Assembly (NCBI RefSeq): GCF_000518265.1 | Contig: NZ_JADG01000017.1 | Span: 1 to 64,000, forward strand | Direction of reading: 5' to 3' | Length of the DNA stretch: 64,000 nt | From: Actinomadura oligospora ATCC 43269 | Lineage (GTDB): Bacteria; Actinomycetota; Actinomycetes; Streptosporangiales; Streptosporangiaceae | Part shown: positions 50,328-59,474 of the stretch, one piece after another | Position numbering within the stretch: the first letter of the stretch is position 1 | Layout: each line of letters begins with the position of its first letter | Made by a program: the position numbers and the translations under genes | The notes under the pieces: model-generated | Databases searched by the model: none | Told to the model about the DNA's origin: nothing | What the model saw: the letters and a program-made list of their open reading frames with translations, nothing else

Positions 50328-51257
50328 GTGCAGGAGCGTGCGCTTGGGAGTCAGGGGCTGGTGGCCTCGGCGATCGGGTATGGCGCGATGGGGACTGCCG
50401 TTGGTTATGGGCCGTCCGACGATGCCGAGTCGGTCGCGGCGATTCGGCGGGCGCATGAGCTTGGGGTGACTCACTTCGACACTGCCGAGCTGTACGGGTG
50501 GGGTGACGGGGAGAAGCTCCTTGGGCGGGCGCTGGCTCCGGTTCGGGACGAGGTGACCATCGCGACCAAGTTCGGGTTCGTTCGGGGCGGCGGTCAGGAC
50601 TCGCGTCCCGGGCATGTGCGCGAGGTCGTCGATGCCAGCCTGCGCCATCTCGGTGTCGAGACCATCGATGTGCTCTACCAGCACATTCCTGATCCGAGCG
50701 TGCCCATTGAGGACGTCGTCGGGGTCATGAAGGAGTGTGTCGAGGCCGGGAAGGTCCGGTACCTGGGGCTGTCCAACACCGGTGAAGACGCCCTTCGGCG
50801 CGCTCATGCCGTCCACCCGATCTCTGTGCTGCAGCACGAGTACTCGATCTTCGCGCTGGAGTCCGAGTCGCTGTTCCCCGTTCTGGAGGAGCTGGGTATC
50901 GGGTTCGTCGCCTACTCGCCGTTGGCTCATGGGTTCCTCAGCGGTGCCGTGAGGTCGCGGGACCATTACGACGCTGACGACTTTCGTCAGGGGTTCGCCT
51001 GGTGGGAGCCCGAGAACTTCGACGCCAACGTCGCCATCGTGGCTGAGTTGACCAAGGTCGCGGAGGCCAAGGGCGCGACTCTCGCCCAGCTTGCTCTGGC
51101 TTGGCTGCTCACCCGGAGGCCCTACGTCGTGCCGATCCCTGGGTCGCGTAACCCCGTTCGTGTTGCTCAGAACGTCGCTGCCGTCGGCCTCAGCCTGACC
51201 GGGGACGACCTTGCTCGCATCGCTGAGATCGCCCCTGGTGGCGGGCGGACGGCCTGA
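50328..51257 (+). CDS. Aldo/keto reductase
   Basis: 309 residues. The catalytic tetrad is visible: Asp and Tyr in FDTAELYG, Lys in TKFGF, His in LYQHIPDP. The cofactor-binding end PIPGSRNPVRVAQNVAA indicates NADPH use. The GTG at 50328 follows CCGGAGGTC; a longer reading would contain the operator region and no homology. It is oriented away from the SDR/TetR operon and could share its control. Confidence 0.93.
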   Translation: MQERALGSQGLVASAIGYGAMGTAVGYGPSDDAESVAAIRRAHELGVTHFDTAELYGWGDGEKLLGRALAPVRDEVTIATKFGFVRGGGQDSRPGHVREVVDASLRHLGVETIDVLYQHIPDPSVPIEDVVGVMKECVEAGKVRYLGLSNTGEDALRRAHAVHPISVLQHEYSIFALESESLFPVLEELGIGFVAYSPLAHGFLSGAVRSRDHYDADDFRQGFAWWEPENFDANVAIVAELTKVAEAKGATLAQLALAWLLTRRPYVVPIPGSRNPVRVAQNVAAVGLSLTGDDLARIAEIAPGGGRTA

Positions 51258-51267
51258 AAAGGCGCGG

Positions 51268-52875
51268 TTAGGCGAAGCGTTCTTGGAGTTCGACCTTGCG
51301 TACCTTTCCGGTGGCGGCCGCTCTTGGGAGGGTGTCGACGAGTTCGAGGCGTTCCGGCCAGAAGAACGCCGTCATTCCGGCGTCGCGGAGCAGCGTCCGG
51401 GCCTCTTCCAGGGTGATTCCGTCGCCGTGCGCGGTGGGACGGATGACGGCGCAGATCATCTGGTCGGCGCCGTCGAGTACCGGCAGGCCGATCACCGCAG
51501 CCTCCTGGACGGCGGGGTGCCGGGTGAGGATCTCCTCCATCTCGGTGGTCGGCACGAAGAAGCCGTTCCGGAAGACGGTGTCCTTGGCGCGTCCGGCGAT
51601 GCGGATGCCGCCGCGGCCGTCGTGGCGGGCCAGGTCGCCGGTGTCGAACCAGCCGTCCTCGTCGCAGAACGAGGCGTACAGCTCGTCCCGCCGCAGGTAG
51701 CCCAGGCATTGGGTGGGGCCGCGGACCCACAGGACGCCGGTGTCCTCGCGTTGCCCCGGGTGCGGGTCGATGCGGAACTCCATGTCGGCGATCGGGCTGC
51801 CGTCGCTGTGCGCCGCCCAGTCCACAGGGTCGTCAGGACGGCTGATGGTGACCGCGCCGTTCTCGGACATGCCCCACAGGGAGAACAGGCGCCGTCCGAA
51901 AACCTCCTCGACGTCCTGGACGAGTTGGGTCGGGATCGGGGCAGAGCCGCCGACGACCCAGCGCAGGGCGGTGAGGTCGCGTGGCTCGGCGCGTTGGGCG
52001 TCCACCAGCGGACGCAGGAAGTGGGGCGGGGCGTACATGTAGGTGACCTTGTGTTCCGCCAGGAGGTCCGCCATGGCCGCGCCGTCCGTGGTGTCCTGGA
52101 AGACGGCGGTTCCGCCGAGCGCGAGGGGCATCAGCATGCCGCGCACGAATCCGGTGTAGTGGGTGTACGCGGCGACCATGGCAATCACGTCTGTGGCGCC
52201 GAGGTCGAAGACCTCGGCCTCGCCTCGGATCGGCGCGTACAGGGTGTTCTGGCTGTGCAGCACGCCTTTCGGTTCGCCGGTGGTGCCGGAGGTGAAGAGG
52301 GTCAGGTACGGGTCGTCCGGGCCGAGTTCCGCGCGGCCGTCGAGGTCGGCGGTCTTCTCCCAGGGGGTTTCGAAGAAGAACTCGTGCAGGTCGTGGACGC
52401 CTTCGGAGGTCGTCTCGCCCGCGACCACGACGTGTTCCAGGGACGGCAGGTCGGCGGCGAGTCGCAGGCCGAGCCGGGCCCGGTCCTCGCCGCCGAACTC
52501 GGCGGGCGTGACGAAGACCCGGGACTCGGTCAGGCCCAGGTAGGCGGCCAGTTCCCGCTCCCGGTACACCGGGAGGAGCGGGCAGATCTGCGCCCCGGCG
52601 CGCAGGCAGCCGAGCGCGAGGACGGTCAGCTCCCAGCCGTTGGTGAGCTGGACGGCGACGGTGTCGCCGGGGCGCACGCCCAGCTCGGCCAGGGCTCCGG
52701 CGCAGCGGTCGGTCAGCAGGCCGAGCTCGGCGTAGTCGAGCGTGCGGGTGTCGCCCGAGCCGATCCGGCGGGCGATGACGGCGGCCTTGCCGGGGTGTTC
52801 TCGTGTGTGCCGTCGCAGGTCGTCGAGAAAGGTCTCGTCCCGCCACCAGCCGCGCCGCCGGTACTCCTCGGACAT
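51268..52875 (-). CDS. Acyl-CoA synthetase / AMP-dependent ligase
   Basis: 535 residues of the adenylate-forming superfamily. The P-loop is TSGTTGEPKG, the A5-like motif is WGMSENG, the A7-like YDTGD is FDTGD, and the A8 hinge GRAKDTVFRNGFFV. The catalytic Lys near the end is in AATGKVRK. The N-terminal part resembles medium-chain or benzoate-type acyl-CoA ligases rather than NRPS domains. ATG at 52875 has GGAGG. It lies 79 bases after the argininosuccinate-synthase-like gene. Confidence 0.9.
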   Translation of the reverse strand: MSEEYRRRGWWRDETFLDDLRRHTREHPGKAAVIARRIGSGDTRTLDYAELGLLTDRCAGALAELGVRPGDTVAVQLTNGWELTVLALGCLRAGAQICPLLPVYRERELAAYLGLTESRVFVTPAEFGGEDRARLGLRLAADLPSLEHVVVAGETTSEGVHDLHEFFFETPWEKTADLDGRAELGPDDPYLTLFTSGTTGEPKGVLHSQNTLYAPIRGEAEVFDLGATDVIAMVAAYTHYTGFVRGMLMPLALGGTAVFQDTTDGAAMADLLAEHKVTYMYAPPHFLRPLVDAQRAEPRDLTALRWVVGGSAPIPTQLVQDVEEVFGRRLFSLWGMSENGAVTISRPDDPVDWAAHSDGSPIADMEFRIDPHPGQREDTGVLWVRGPTQCLGYLRRDELYASFCDEDGWFDTGDLARHDGRGGIRIAGRAKDTVFRNGFFVPTTEMEEILTRHPAVQEAAVIGLPVLDGADQMICAVIRPTAHGDGITLEEARTLLRDAGMTAFFWPERLELVDTLPRAAATGKVRKVELQERFA

Positions 52876-52954
52876 CCCGCACCTCCGCTTGCCTCGTCGA
52901 ACGCTTGCCTCGTCGAACGTCCGGATCGATGGCTCACCGGTGAGCCGCGGCCTC

Positions 52955-54139
52955 TCAGGCCGTGGAGAAGTGGACGGCCGACCGGGCCGTGTCACGTTCC
53001 CACGCGTCGCGGTCGCGGATGTAGAGGGCGTCGCGGGCCTCCACCGACAGCACCGTCATCCCGGTCCGGTCGAGCCGGTAGGTGATCCGCCCCGTCACCC
53101 GCTCGGCGACGCTGGTGACGAACGCCTGGGCGGCCGTCCGCAGGGAGCCGAACCAGCGTCCTTCCAGCGCCTCCCTGGTCCACGCCTGCTCCAGGGGCAG
53201 CTTCTCCCGGATGGTCTCGGCGGGCACGGTCGCGCTCTCCAGGTGCCGGTAGGCGTGGAGCAGCAGGCAGGCGGCGGGCATCTCCCGCACCTCCAGGACC
53301 TTCTCGCCGCTGTCGATGTGCTCCAGGCCCGAGTAGCGGCCGAGGCCGTAGCGTCCGGCCCGGACGTTGAGGGCCACGATCACCTCGCGCAGGGGCGCGG
53401 GCTCCCCGTCCAGGGCCACCGGACGGCCGCCCTCGAAGTCGATCACGACCTTGTCCGGCCGCTCGGGCGGCACGGCGGCCGTCCAGGAGTAGAGGTCCTC
53501 GGGGACCGGGAACCACTCGGGGTCGTCCAGCAGGCCGGACTCGAACTCCCGACACCACAGATTGGAATCGCCGCTGTGCGAACGGTTGACGAAATCCGGA
53601 AAACCGGCCTTCTTCAACGCGTTCTGTTTGTCGTCGCGGCTGATCGCGTCGAGTTCGTACGGGCTGCCGAAGTGCCCGTCGAACCCGAGTGCGGCAATCG
53701 AGGTATTCAACCGGCGCAGGCTGTTCTGCGACCTGTTCGCAGTGTGCAGGACCAATTGCGCGCCGACGTCCTCGGCGAGTTCCACCGCCGCGCGCGCGAG
53801 CAGCGGGCGGCTCAGCGAGGAACTGACCGGATGCATTCCGAGATAAACCGCCTGCGCGGCGATCGCGGGCGCCACGAACTCGTCGGCGAACACCGTCGCG
53901 CGGTCGGCCAGGACGTGCCGGGCCCCGAGCCGCGCCACCCCGCCGGTGCTGTCGTCGTACTCGGCGTCGCCGCCCAGGGCCACCGACAGGGCGTACACCT
54001 CCAGGTCGGGGTACCGGCTGAGCCGCCACAGCAGATAGAAACTGTCCAGCCCGCCGCTGAAGAGCGTCACGACCCGGCCGCCGTTCCGGGCCGCCTCCTC
54101 AATGTGATCGAATTCCCGAACGCATTTCTTGGTCCACAT
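52955..54139 (-). CDS. Argininosuccinate synthase-like ligase
   Basis: 394 residues. The ATP PP-loop is SGGLDS (TLFSGGLDSFYLLWRL). Later blocks follow ArgG order: DSNLWCREFESGLLDDPEWF, PEDLYSWT, VIDFEGGRPVALDG, GRYGLGR and LLHAYRHLESATV. It is clearly diverged from housekeeping ArgG (which has AYSGGLDTS and is longer), so it probably forms a C-N bond between another carboxylate or ureido group and an amine. It sits between two acyl-activating enzymes, which suggests a specialised pathway. Confidence 0.8.
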   Translation of the reverse strand: MWTKKCVREFDHIEEAARNGGRVVTLFSGGLDSFYLLWRLSRYPDLEVYALSVALGGDAEYDDSTGGVARLGARHVLADRATVFADEFVAPAIAAQAVYLGMHPVSSSLSRPLLARAAVELAEDVGAQLVLHTANRSQNSLRRLNTSIAALGFDGHFGSPYELDAISRDDKQNALKKAGFPDFVNRSHSGDSNLWCREFESGLLDDPEWFPVPEDLYSWTAAVPPERPDKVVIDFEGGRPVALDGEPAPLREVIVALNVRAGRYGLGRYSGLEHIDSGEKVLEVREMPAACLLLHAYRHLESATVPAETIREKLPLEQAWTREALEGRWFGSLRTAAQAFVTSVAERVTGRITYRLDRTGMTVLSVEARDALYIRDRDAWERDTARSAVHFSTA

Positions 54140-54353
54140 GAGAAACCTCCGACACGAGGCAGGCCGACACCATTCCGGGGAACATGATCTTGAAGATACG
54201 GTTCGCGGACGCGCATCCAGAGAGGCGGACGCATTCGTTATCATCCTGAGACAACGACAAAGCGTGACCCCTTTGGAACAGGAACCGGCCAAGGCGGCGA
54301 ACACATTGGAGAACGTCGCCTCGTGCCCGAGAGGGAACGGCGCGTGAGCATGG

Positions 54354-55898
54354 TCAGTTGACCCGGCGGTCCATTCCCTCCCAGTACGGTTCACGCAACC
54401 GGCGCTTGAGGACCTTCCCGGTGGTCGACAGGGGCAGGGCGTCGACGAACTCGTAGCTGGTGGGGGTCTTCCAGGCGATCAACGGCTCGCAGTGCCGCCG
54501 GATGTCCCGCTCATCGGCGGTGCGGCCGTGCTTGAGCACGATGACCGCGTGCACCCGCTCCCCCGGCTTGTCGTCGGGGATGCCGATCACCGCGACCGCG
54601 GCCACGTCCGGATGGCCCGCGATCGCCTGCTCCACCTCGGTGGAGTAGACGTTCCAGCCGTCGACGTTGATGACGTCCTTGAACCGGTCGACGATGAACA
54701 GGTAGCCGTCCTCGTCCAGGTATCCGCCGTCGCCGGTGTGGAGCCACCCGTTCCGGATCGTCCGCGCCGTCTCCTCCGGCTTGTTCAGGTAGCCGAGCAT
54801 CATCGCGCCGGTCCGGACGACGATCTCCCCGACCTCGCCGCGCGGCGCCTCCACGCCGTCCTGGTCGACGATCCGCACCTCGGCCCCGAGCGCGGGACGT
54901 CCGGCCGAACGCAGTTTCCGTCCCGCGCGGTGGTCCTCCGGCGGCAGCAGCGTCGCGAGGCCGAACTCGTTCATCCCGTACCACTGGTGGAACGCGGCGT
55001 TGGGGAACGCCTTCATCACCCTCGTCAGGAGCGCCTCGGTGATGGGCGCCGCGCCGTAGGCGATGCTCCGCATGCTGGACAGGTCGCGCGCGGCGATGTC
55101 CGGATGGTCGACGATCTGCTGCATGGTGCCGGGCGCGAACGGCGCGTGCGTGACCTGGTGGCGTTCGATGGCGTCGACGAGCCCGTCCACGTCGGTCGTG
55201 AGCGGGATGACGGTGAGCCCGCCCCAGATCCCCTGGATCAGCCAGGTCACCAGCATGGAGATGGACGAGAAGTTCGAGGTGATCAGGATGCGTCCGCCGG
55301 GGACGCCGTGGGCCGGGACCCGCGCGGGCAGGATCAGCGCCTGGTGGACCAGGCAGGCGTGGCTGACCACGACGCCCTTGGCGCGCCCGGTCGTCCCGGT
55401 GGTGTAGACGATGCCCGCGGGGGCCTCGCCGTTCCGGCGGGCGTCCTCGACCGGCTCCGTCCTCGCGATCAGCTCCTCGAACCCGGCCATGCCGTCCGGC
55501 GGCGGCCCGTCGCCCACGTGGACGATCTCGCGCAGATCGGGGCACGCCTCCCTGATCTCCTCCAGACGGTCCAGGAAGGCGTCGTCGACGAAGAGGATCT
55601 CGGTCCGGGACTCGACCAACGCGTAGATCATCTCTGGTGTGCTCCAGGCCGGGTTGACCGGGTGGAACACCCCGTTCGCCCACGCCACCGCCAGGAAGAA
55701 CTCCAGGTAACGGTCCGAGCCGAGGGCAAGCATCCCGACGTGCTCGCCGTCGCCCACGCCGTACTCCCGCAGGGCCCCGGCGAGACGCGCCACCCGGTCG
55801 GCCTGCTCGCGCGCCGTGCGGGTCCGGTCGCCGTAGACCGTGACCGGCTCGTCCGGAGCCAGTTGCAGAGCCCGATGGACGATGTGGGTGATGTGCAT
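54354..55898 (-). CDS. Long-chain acyl-CoA synthetase-like AMP ligase
   Basis: 514 residues. P-loop YTTGTTGRAKGV, A5 QWYGMNEFG, HTGDGG, hinge DRFKDVINVDGWNV, and the C-terminal Lys in TTGKVLKRRL. Complete and typical of fatty acyl-CoA ligases. GGAGGAGATC precedes the ATG at 55898. The gene lies 32 bases after the MFS exporter, so the two are likely co-transcribed; a 214-base gap separates it from the ArgG-like gene. Confidence 0.9.
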   Translation of the reverse strand: MHITHIVHRALQLAPDEPVTVYGDRTRTAREQADRVARLAGALREYGVGDGEHVGMLALGSDRYLEFFLAVAWANGVFHPVNPAWSTPEMIYALVESRTEILFVDDAFLDRLEEIREACPDLREIVHVGDGPPPDGMAGFEELIARTEPVEDARRNGEAPAGIVYTTGTTGRAKGVVVSHACLVHQALILPARVPAHGVPGGRILITSNFSSISMLVTWLIQGIWGGLTVIPLTTDVDGLVDAIERHQVTHAPFAPGTMQQIVDHPDIAARDLSSMRSIAYGAAPITEALLTRVMKAFPNAAFHQWYGMNEFGLATLLPPEDHRAGRKLRSAGRPALGAEVRIVDQDGVEAPRGEVGEIVVRTGAMMLGYLNKPEETARTIRNGWLHTGDGGYLDEDGYLFIVDRFKDVINVDGWNVYSTEVEQAIAGHPDVAAVAVIGIPDDKPGERVHAVIVLKHGRTADERDIRRHCEPLIAWKTPTSYEFVDALPLSTTGKVLKRRLREPYWEGMDRRVN

Positions 55899-55930
55899 GA
55901 TCTCCTCCGGGGGGGGCGCGTGACGCGTGA

Positions 55931-57322
55931 TCAGCTCGTTCTCGCGGACCCGGCCGCTCGGACGGCGGGTGCGCGGCGGAAGACGGTCAGGGCTGTCGCG
56001 AGCATGAACAGGGACAGGACGAGGGCGCCGGTGAACGCCCCGGCGAGCGACTGGACGCGCGTCCCGTCCACCTGCTCGTAGACGGCGACGAGGACGGCGA
56101 CCCCCAGCGGCCCGCCGACCTGCATGGTCTGGATGAGGCCGGACGCGCTGCCGTGCTCCCCCTCGGGCAGGTCGGTCATGGCCACCGCCGTCGCCGCGAC
56201 CGACACCAGCCCGTGGCCCGCGCCGAACAGCAGCACCGGGCCGAGGATCACCGACACGAAGGTGCTGGTCGCCGAGATCTGCGTCAGCCACACCATGCCG
56301 ACGATGGTGAGCACCGACCCGGCCACCATGACCCTCATCGGCCCGACGCGCTGCAGCAGCCACGGCACGGCCCGGTTCGCGGCGATCACGGTGACCGTGG
56401 TGGGCAGGAAGGCCAGCCCGGTCTCCAGCGCGCCGTAACCGAGGACCCCCTGCACGTAGAGGGTGAGGAAGAACATCATGCCGCTCATCGCGGCGGTGAG
56501 GAGCAGCCGCATGAGGCAGGCCCCCGCGCGGTTGCGGTCCCGCAGCAGCCCCAGCGACATGATCGGCTGCGGGGCCCGCGCCTCCACGGCGACGAACAGG
56601 GCCAGCAGGACCAGCGCGGTGGTGAGCGCGCCGACGACCAGACCGTCCGCCCAGCCGGATTCGGCGGCGCGCACCACCCCGAAGACCAGAAGCGTCATCC
56701 CTGCGGTCGCGGTGAACGCCCCGGCCGCGTCGAAGCGGCCCCCGACCCGCGGCGACTCGTGGAGGCACCAGCGGGAGAGCGCCACCACGGCCAGCCCGAC
56801 GGGCACGTTCATGAAGAACGTCCACCGCCACGTCGTCCACTCGATCAGCAGCCCGCCGGCCACCATCCCGACCATCATGCCGAGGCTGCCCGCGCTCGTC
56901 GTGAACGCGTAGGCCCGGTTCCTGGCGCGCCCGTCGGGGAACCCGGTCGCGATCAGCGCCAGCGAGCCGGGCCCGGCGAGCGCGGCGCCGGCCCCCTGCG
57001 CGGCGCGCGCGACGAGGAGCACCTCGGTGTTGAACGCGAGCCCGCCGACGAGCGAGGCGACGGTGAACAGCGCGATCCCCGCGGTGAACACCCGCCGGTG
57101 GCCGAGGATGTCGCCCGCCCGTCCCCCGAGCAGCAGAAGGCCGCTGAACACCAGCGTGTAGGCGTTGACGACCCAGGACAGCTCCGCCGCGGACGCGTGC
57201 AGATCCCGCTGGATGCTGGGAAGCGCGATGTTGACGATCGTGACGTCCAGCAGCAGGATCACCTGACTCGCGGCCAGGATGCCGAGGGTCAAACTGCCGC
57301 GAGACGGTGCAAATGTCGCCAT
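55931..57322 (-). CDS. MFS transporter (DHA2/EmrB-like)
   Basis: 463 residues with about 14 hydrophobic segments. LDVTIVNIALPSIQRDL at the start and LGGRAGDILGHRRVF are EmrB-type motifs. It may export the product of the cluster. The start codon lies only four bases after the inverted repeat at 57326-57351. First gene of the cluster on the minus strand. Confidence 0.9.
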   Translation of the reverse strand: MATFAPSRGSLTLGILAASQVILLLDVTIVNIALPSIQRDLHASAAELSWVVNAYTLVFSGLLLLGGRAGDILGHRRVFTAGIALFTVASLVGGLAFNTEVLLVARAAQGAGAALAGPGSLALIATGFPDGRARNRAYAFTTSAGSLGMMVGMVAGGLLIEWTTWRWTFFMNVPVGLAVVALSRWCLHESPRVGGRFDAAGAFTATAGMTLLVFGVVRAAESGWADGLVVGALTTALVLLALFVAVEARAPQPIMSLGLLRDRNRAGACLMRLLLTAAMSGMMFFLTLYVQGVLGYGALETGLAFLPTTVTVIAANRAVPWLLQRVGPMRVMVAGSVLTIVGMVWLTQISATSTFVSVILGPVLLFGAGHGLVSVAATAVAMTDLPEGEHGSASGLIQTMQVGGPLGVAVLVAVYEQVDGTRVQSLAGAFTGALVLSLFMLATALTVFRRAPAVRAAGSARTS

Positions 57323-57325
57323 CGC

Positions 57326-57351
57326 CGGGAAGCGTACATCCCCCCTTCCCG
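57326..57351. promoter_or_regulatory. Inverted repeat immediately before the exporter gene
   Basis: CGGGAAG and CTTCCCG form 7-bp arms with a 12-base spacer, ending four bases before the start codon. A protein bound here would block translation initiation or transcription. No regulator gene is adjacent. Confidence 0.45.
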
Positions 57352-57461
57352 ATCAAGGAAGACGTCCCGAGCCCCCTGCGGCAGCCGTTACTGAAACGCC
57401 CCTACGACCTGCGGCACGGTCACCGGAAGGCGCGCGAGGGTCCTGCCGCCGGGTTTCCCGT

Positions 57462-59285
57462 TCACGACGGGAACCTGACGGGCGGAGCCATGCCCCACTG
57501 GTGGTAGGTGGTGGTGAAGCCGGCGTCCAAGCGGTCACCGCCATCGACGGGGATGGTGAAATGGAACTCGACCTGCCGGGGAAGGTAGTCGGCCCCCAGT
57601 TCGATCCGGAAGACGACCGAGCGCGCACTGCCGTAGGCCGAGAACAAGGGCGCCCCCGGGTTTCCAGCCGTCAGGTCGCTTGTGGCGGCGGTGCCTCGCA
57701 GAACGAGACCGTCCTGACTGTGCGTTTGGGTGATGGCGCGGCCGACGCGCAGCAACGTCGCGATGTTGTAAGGCGTGCTCGCCCACCGCACCTGCACGAC
57801 CCCGGCCAGACAACCGTCCTCATCAGGATAGGTGACTTTGGGCGAGGCGTCGAAGGTCGCCCGGTCCCCCAGCAGGGAGCTGTATCCGGTGTTGCCGATG
57901 AGGGTCGCGCTCACCGGGACCTGCGCACAGCCCTTGTCGAGACTCATCTGGTAGCTGGTGGAAGCGCTGCCGTCGAACGACAGACCACCGGTGGCGTGAA
58001 GCTGGTACTCCCCCTCGGTCTGCTGATTCGACAACTCGAACGTGGCGGTGCGCGCGCGGGACATCGCTTTCATCGCCGAGGCGCTCAACTCCTCCGCGGA
58101 CGCGTCACCGCGAATCGTCCGCCCGGAACCGGCCGCGGACGCAGCAGCCGACGCGCCCGGTGACTTGCGCGCCGCAGGTGAGGACGCGGCGGTGGCGGCC
58201 GTGTCCTGCGATCGCAGACCGCGAACCCAGAACGCGCCGCCGATCACGCCGGCCACCAGGAGAACGGCGACCGCCGCCACGACGGCCCGGCGAACCGTCG
58301 GCGGACTGCTGACCCGCGCGCCCGTTGGCACGACCTGGAGTGGAGGAAGCGCCAAGGTGGACGCGACCGCCGCCCCCTCCGACAGGATCACCGTGGCGTC
58401 GTGGCCCTCAAGCTCCGGCTCGCTGGCGGGAACGGCCAGGCCGGTTCGATCCAGCAGAGATCGCAGCAGTCCCGGCGTGTCCGGCCGCCCCTCCGGATTC
58501 TTGTCCAGGCAGGCGATGAGGATGTCCCGCAGATGTTCGGGAACGCCGTCCAGCTGAGGCGGCTCTTGCAGGACGCGAGTGATGACGGCGGGAATCGAGT
58601 CATCGCCGAACGGCGGACGTCCCGTGGCGGCGAACACCGTCAGGCTGGCCCAGGCGAACACGTCGGCCGCCGCGCCACCGGACCGGCCGGCCAGCTGCTC
58701 GGGAGCCATGTAGGCCGGCGTGCCGACCACATCGCTGGTCACGCCGGTCGCCGTGTCCAGCGCCTTGGAGATGCCGAAGTCGATCACACGTGGACCACCG
58801 GCCGCCAGCAGGACGTTGCCCGGCTTGAGATCCCGGTGGACGATCCCGGCCTGGTGGATCGCGCCCAGCGCCGTGGCCGTCCCCACGGCGAGCCGATCCA
58901 ACTCGGCTCCGCCCAGGGGGCCGCCGTCCCGCACGACACGCAAGAGGTTCGGCCCCTCGACGTATTCGGTGACGAGATAGCAGTCGTCCCCCTCCATCCC
59001 GCTGGCCAGGACACGCGCGGTGCAGAACGCGGCCACCCGTCGCGCCGCGGAGAGCTCTTTCACCAGCGCCCGTTGCGAGCTCAGATCGCCATGGGAGTAG
59101 AGCAGCTTGATCGCCGCCAGGGTTCCCTCGCTTCCGCGACCGAGATAGACCACACCCTGGCCTCCCGACCCAAGCCTTCCCAACAACGTATAGCCACCGA
59201 TCAAGCGGGGATCGGAGTGACGCAAAGGCAGGGCGGTGGAAGGCACGCCGTCAGAGGACGAGGTCACGGGTTTTGGAGGCTCCAT
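57462..59285 (-). CDS. Ser/Thr protein kinase with extracellular lipoprotein-like domain
   Basis: 607 residues. Kinase core: LGSGGQGVVYLG, AAIKLL, HRDLKPGNVLL, VIDFGISKAL, MAPEQL. A membrane helix follows near residue 340 (AVVAAVAVLLVAGVIGGAF). The extracellular 200 residues have strands like GGLSFDGSASTSYQMSL and resemble the LppX/LprG-like lipid-binding fold of mycobacterial lipoproteins; this is a guess from pattern only. It is separate from the twin kinases and has a different sensor. Confidence 0.88.
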   Translation of the reverse strand: MEPPKPVTSSSDGVPSTALPLRHSDPRLIGGYTLLGRLGSGGQGVVYLGRGSEGTLAAIKLLYSHGDLSSQRALVKELSAARRVAAFCTARVLASGMEGDDCYLVTEYVEGPNLLRVVRDGGPLGGAELDRLAVGTATALGAIHQAGIVHRDLKPGNVLLAAGGPRVIDFGISKALDTATGVTSDVVGTPAYMAPEQLAGRSGGAAADVFAWASLTVFAATGRPPFGDDSIPAVITRVLQEPPQLDGVPEHLRDILIACLDKNPEGRPDTPGLLRSLLDRTGLAVPASEPELEGHDATVILSEGAAVASTLALPPLQVVPTGARVSSPPTVRRAVVAAVAVLLVAGVIGGAFWVRGLRSQDTAATAASSPAARKSPGASAAASAAGSGRTIRGDASAEELSASAMKAMSRARTATFELSNQQTEGEYQLHATGGLSFDGSASTSYQMSLDKGCAQVPVSATLIGNTGYSSLLGDRATFDASPKVTYPDEDGCLAGVVQVRWASTPYNIATLLRVGRAITQTHSQDGLVLRGTAATSDLTAGNPGAPLFSAYGSARSVVFRIELGADYLPRQVEFHFTIPVDGGDRLDAGFTTTYHQWGMAPPVRFPS

Positions 59286-59474
59286 GCCGATCAGGAAGGT
59301 CCGCGGATCATACTTGCGGGCGCGTGCCGTCGTCCGGAGGTAGCGCCGTTCAGGCCGGGTGCGGCCACCCTTGGTGGCATTTCTGGCAAGGACCGGAATG
59401 TGTGCCGCTTCGTTGGCTGGTGAATGGCGGGCTATTCGAGGTCGAGGATGGGGGAGTCGAGGCCGCGTCTGCGT

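Noticed and set aside
52955..54139. Housekeeping argininosuccinate synthase
   Set aside because: The PP-loop differs (FSGGLDS, not YSGGLDT), the expected citrulline/aspartate blocks are changed, and no arginine biosynthesis genes are nearby.
54354..57356. A 1000-codon minus-strand frame joining the MFS and acyl-CoA ligase region
   Set aside because: The N-terminal part reads the MFS gene in the wrong frame. Only the last 514 codons are a real ligase, with its own ribosome site at the ATG 55898.
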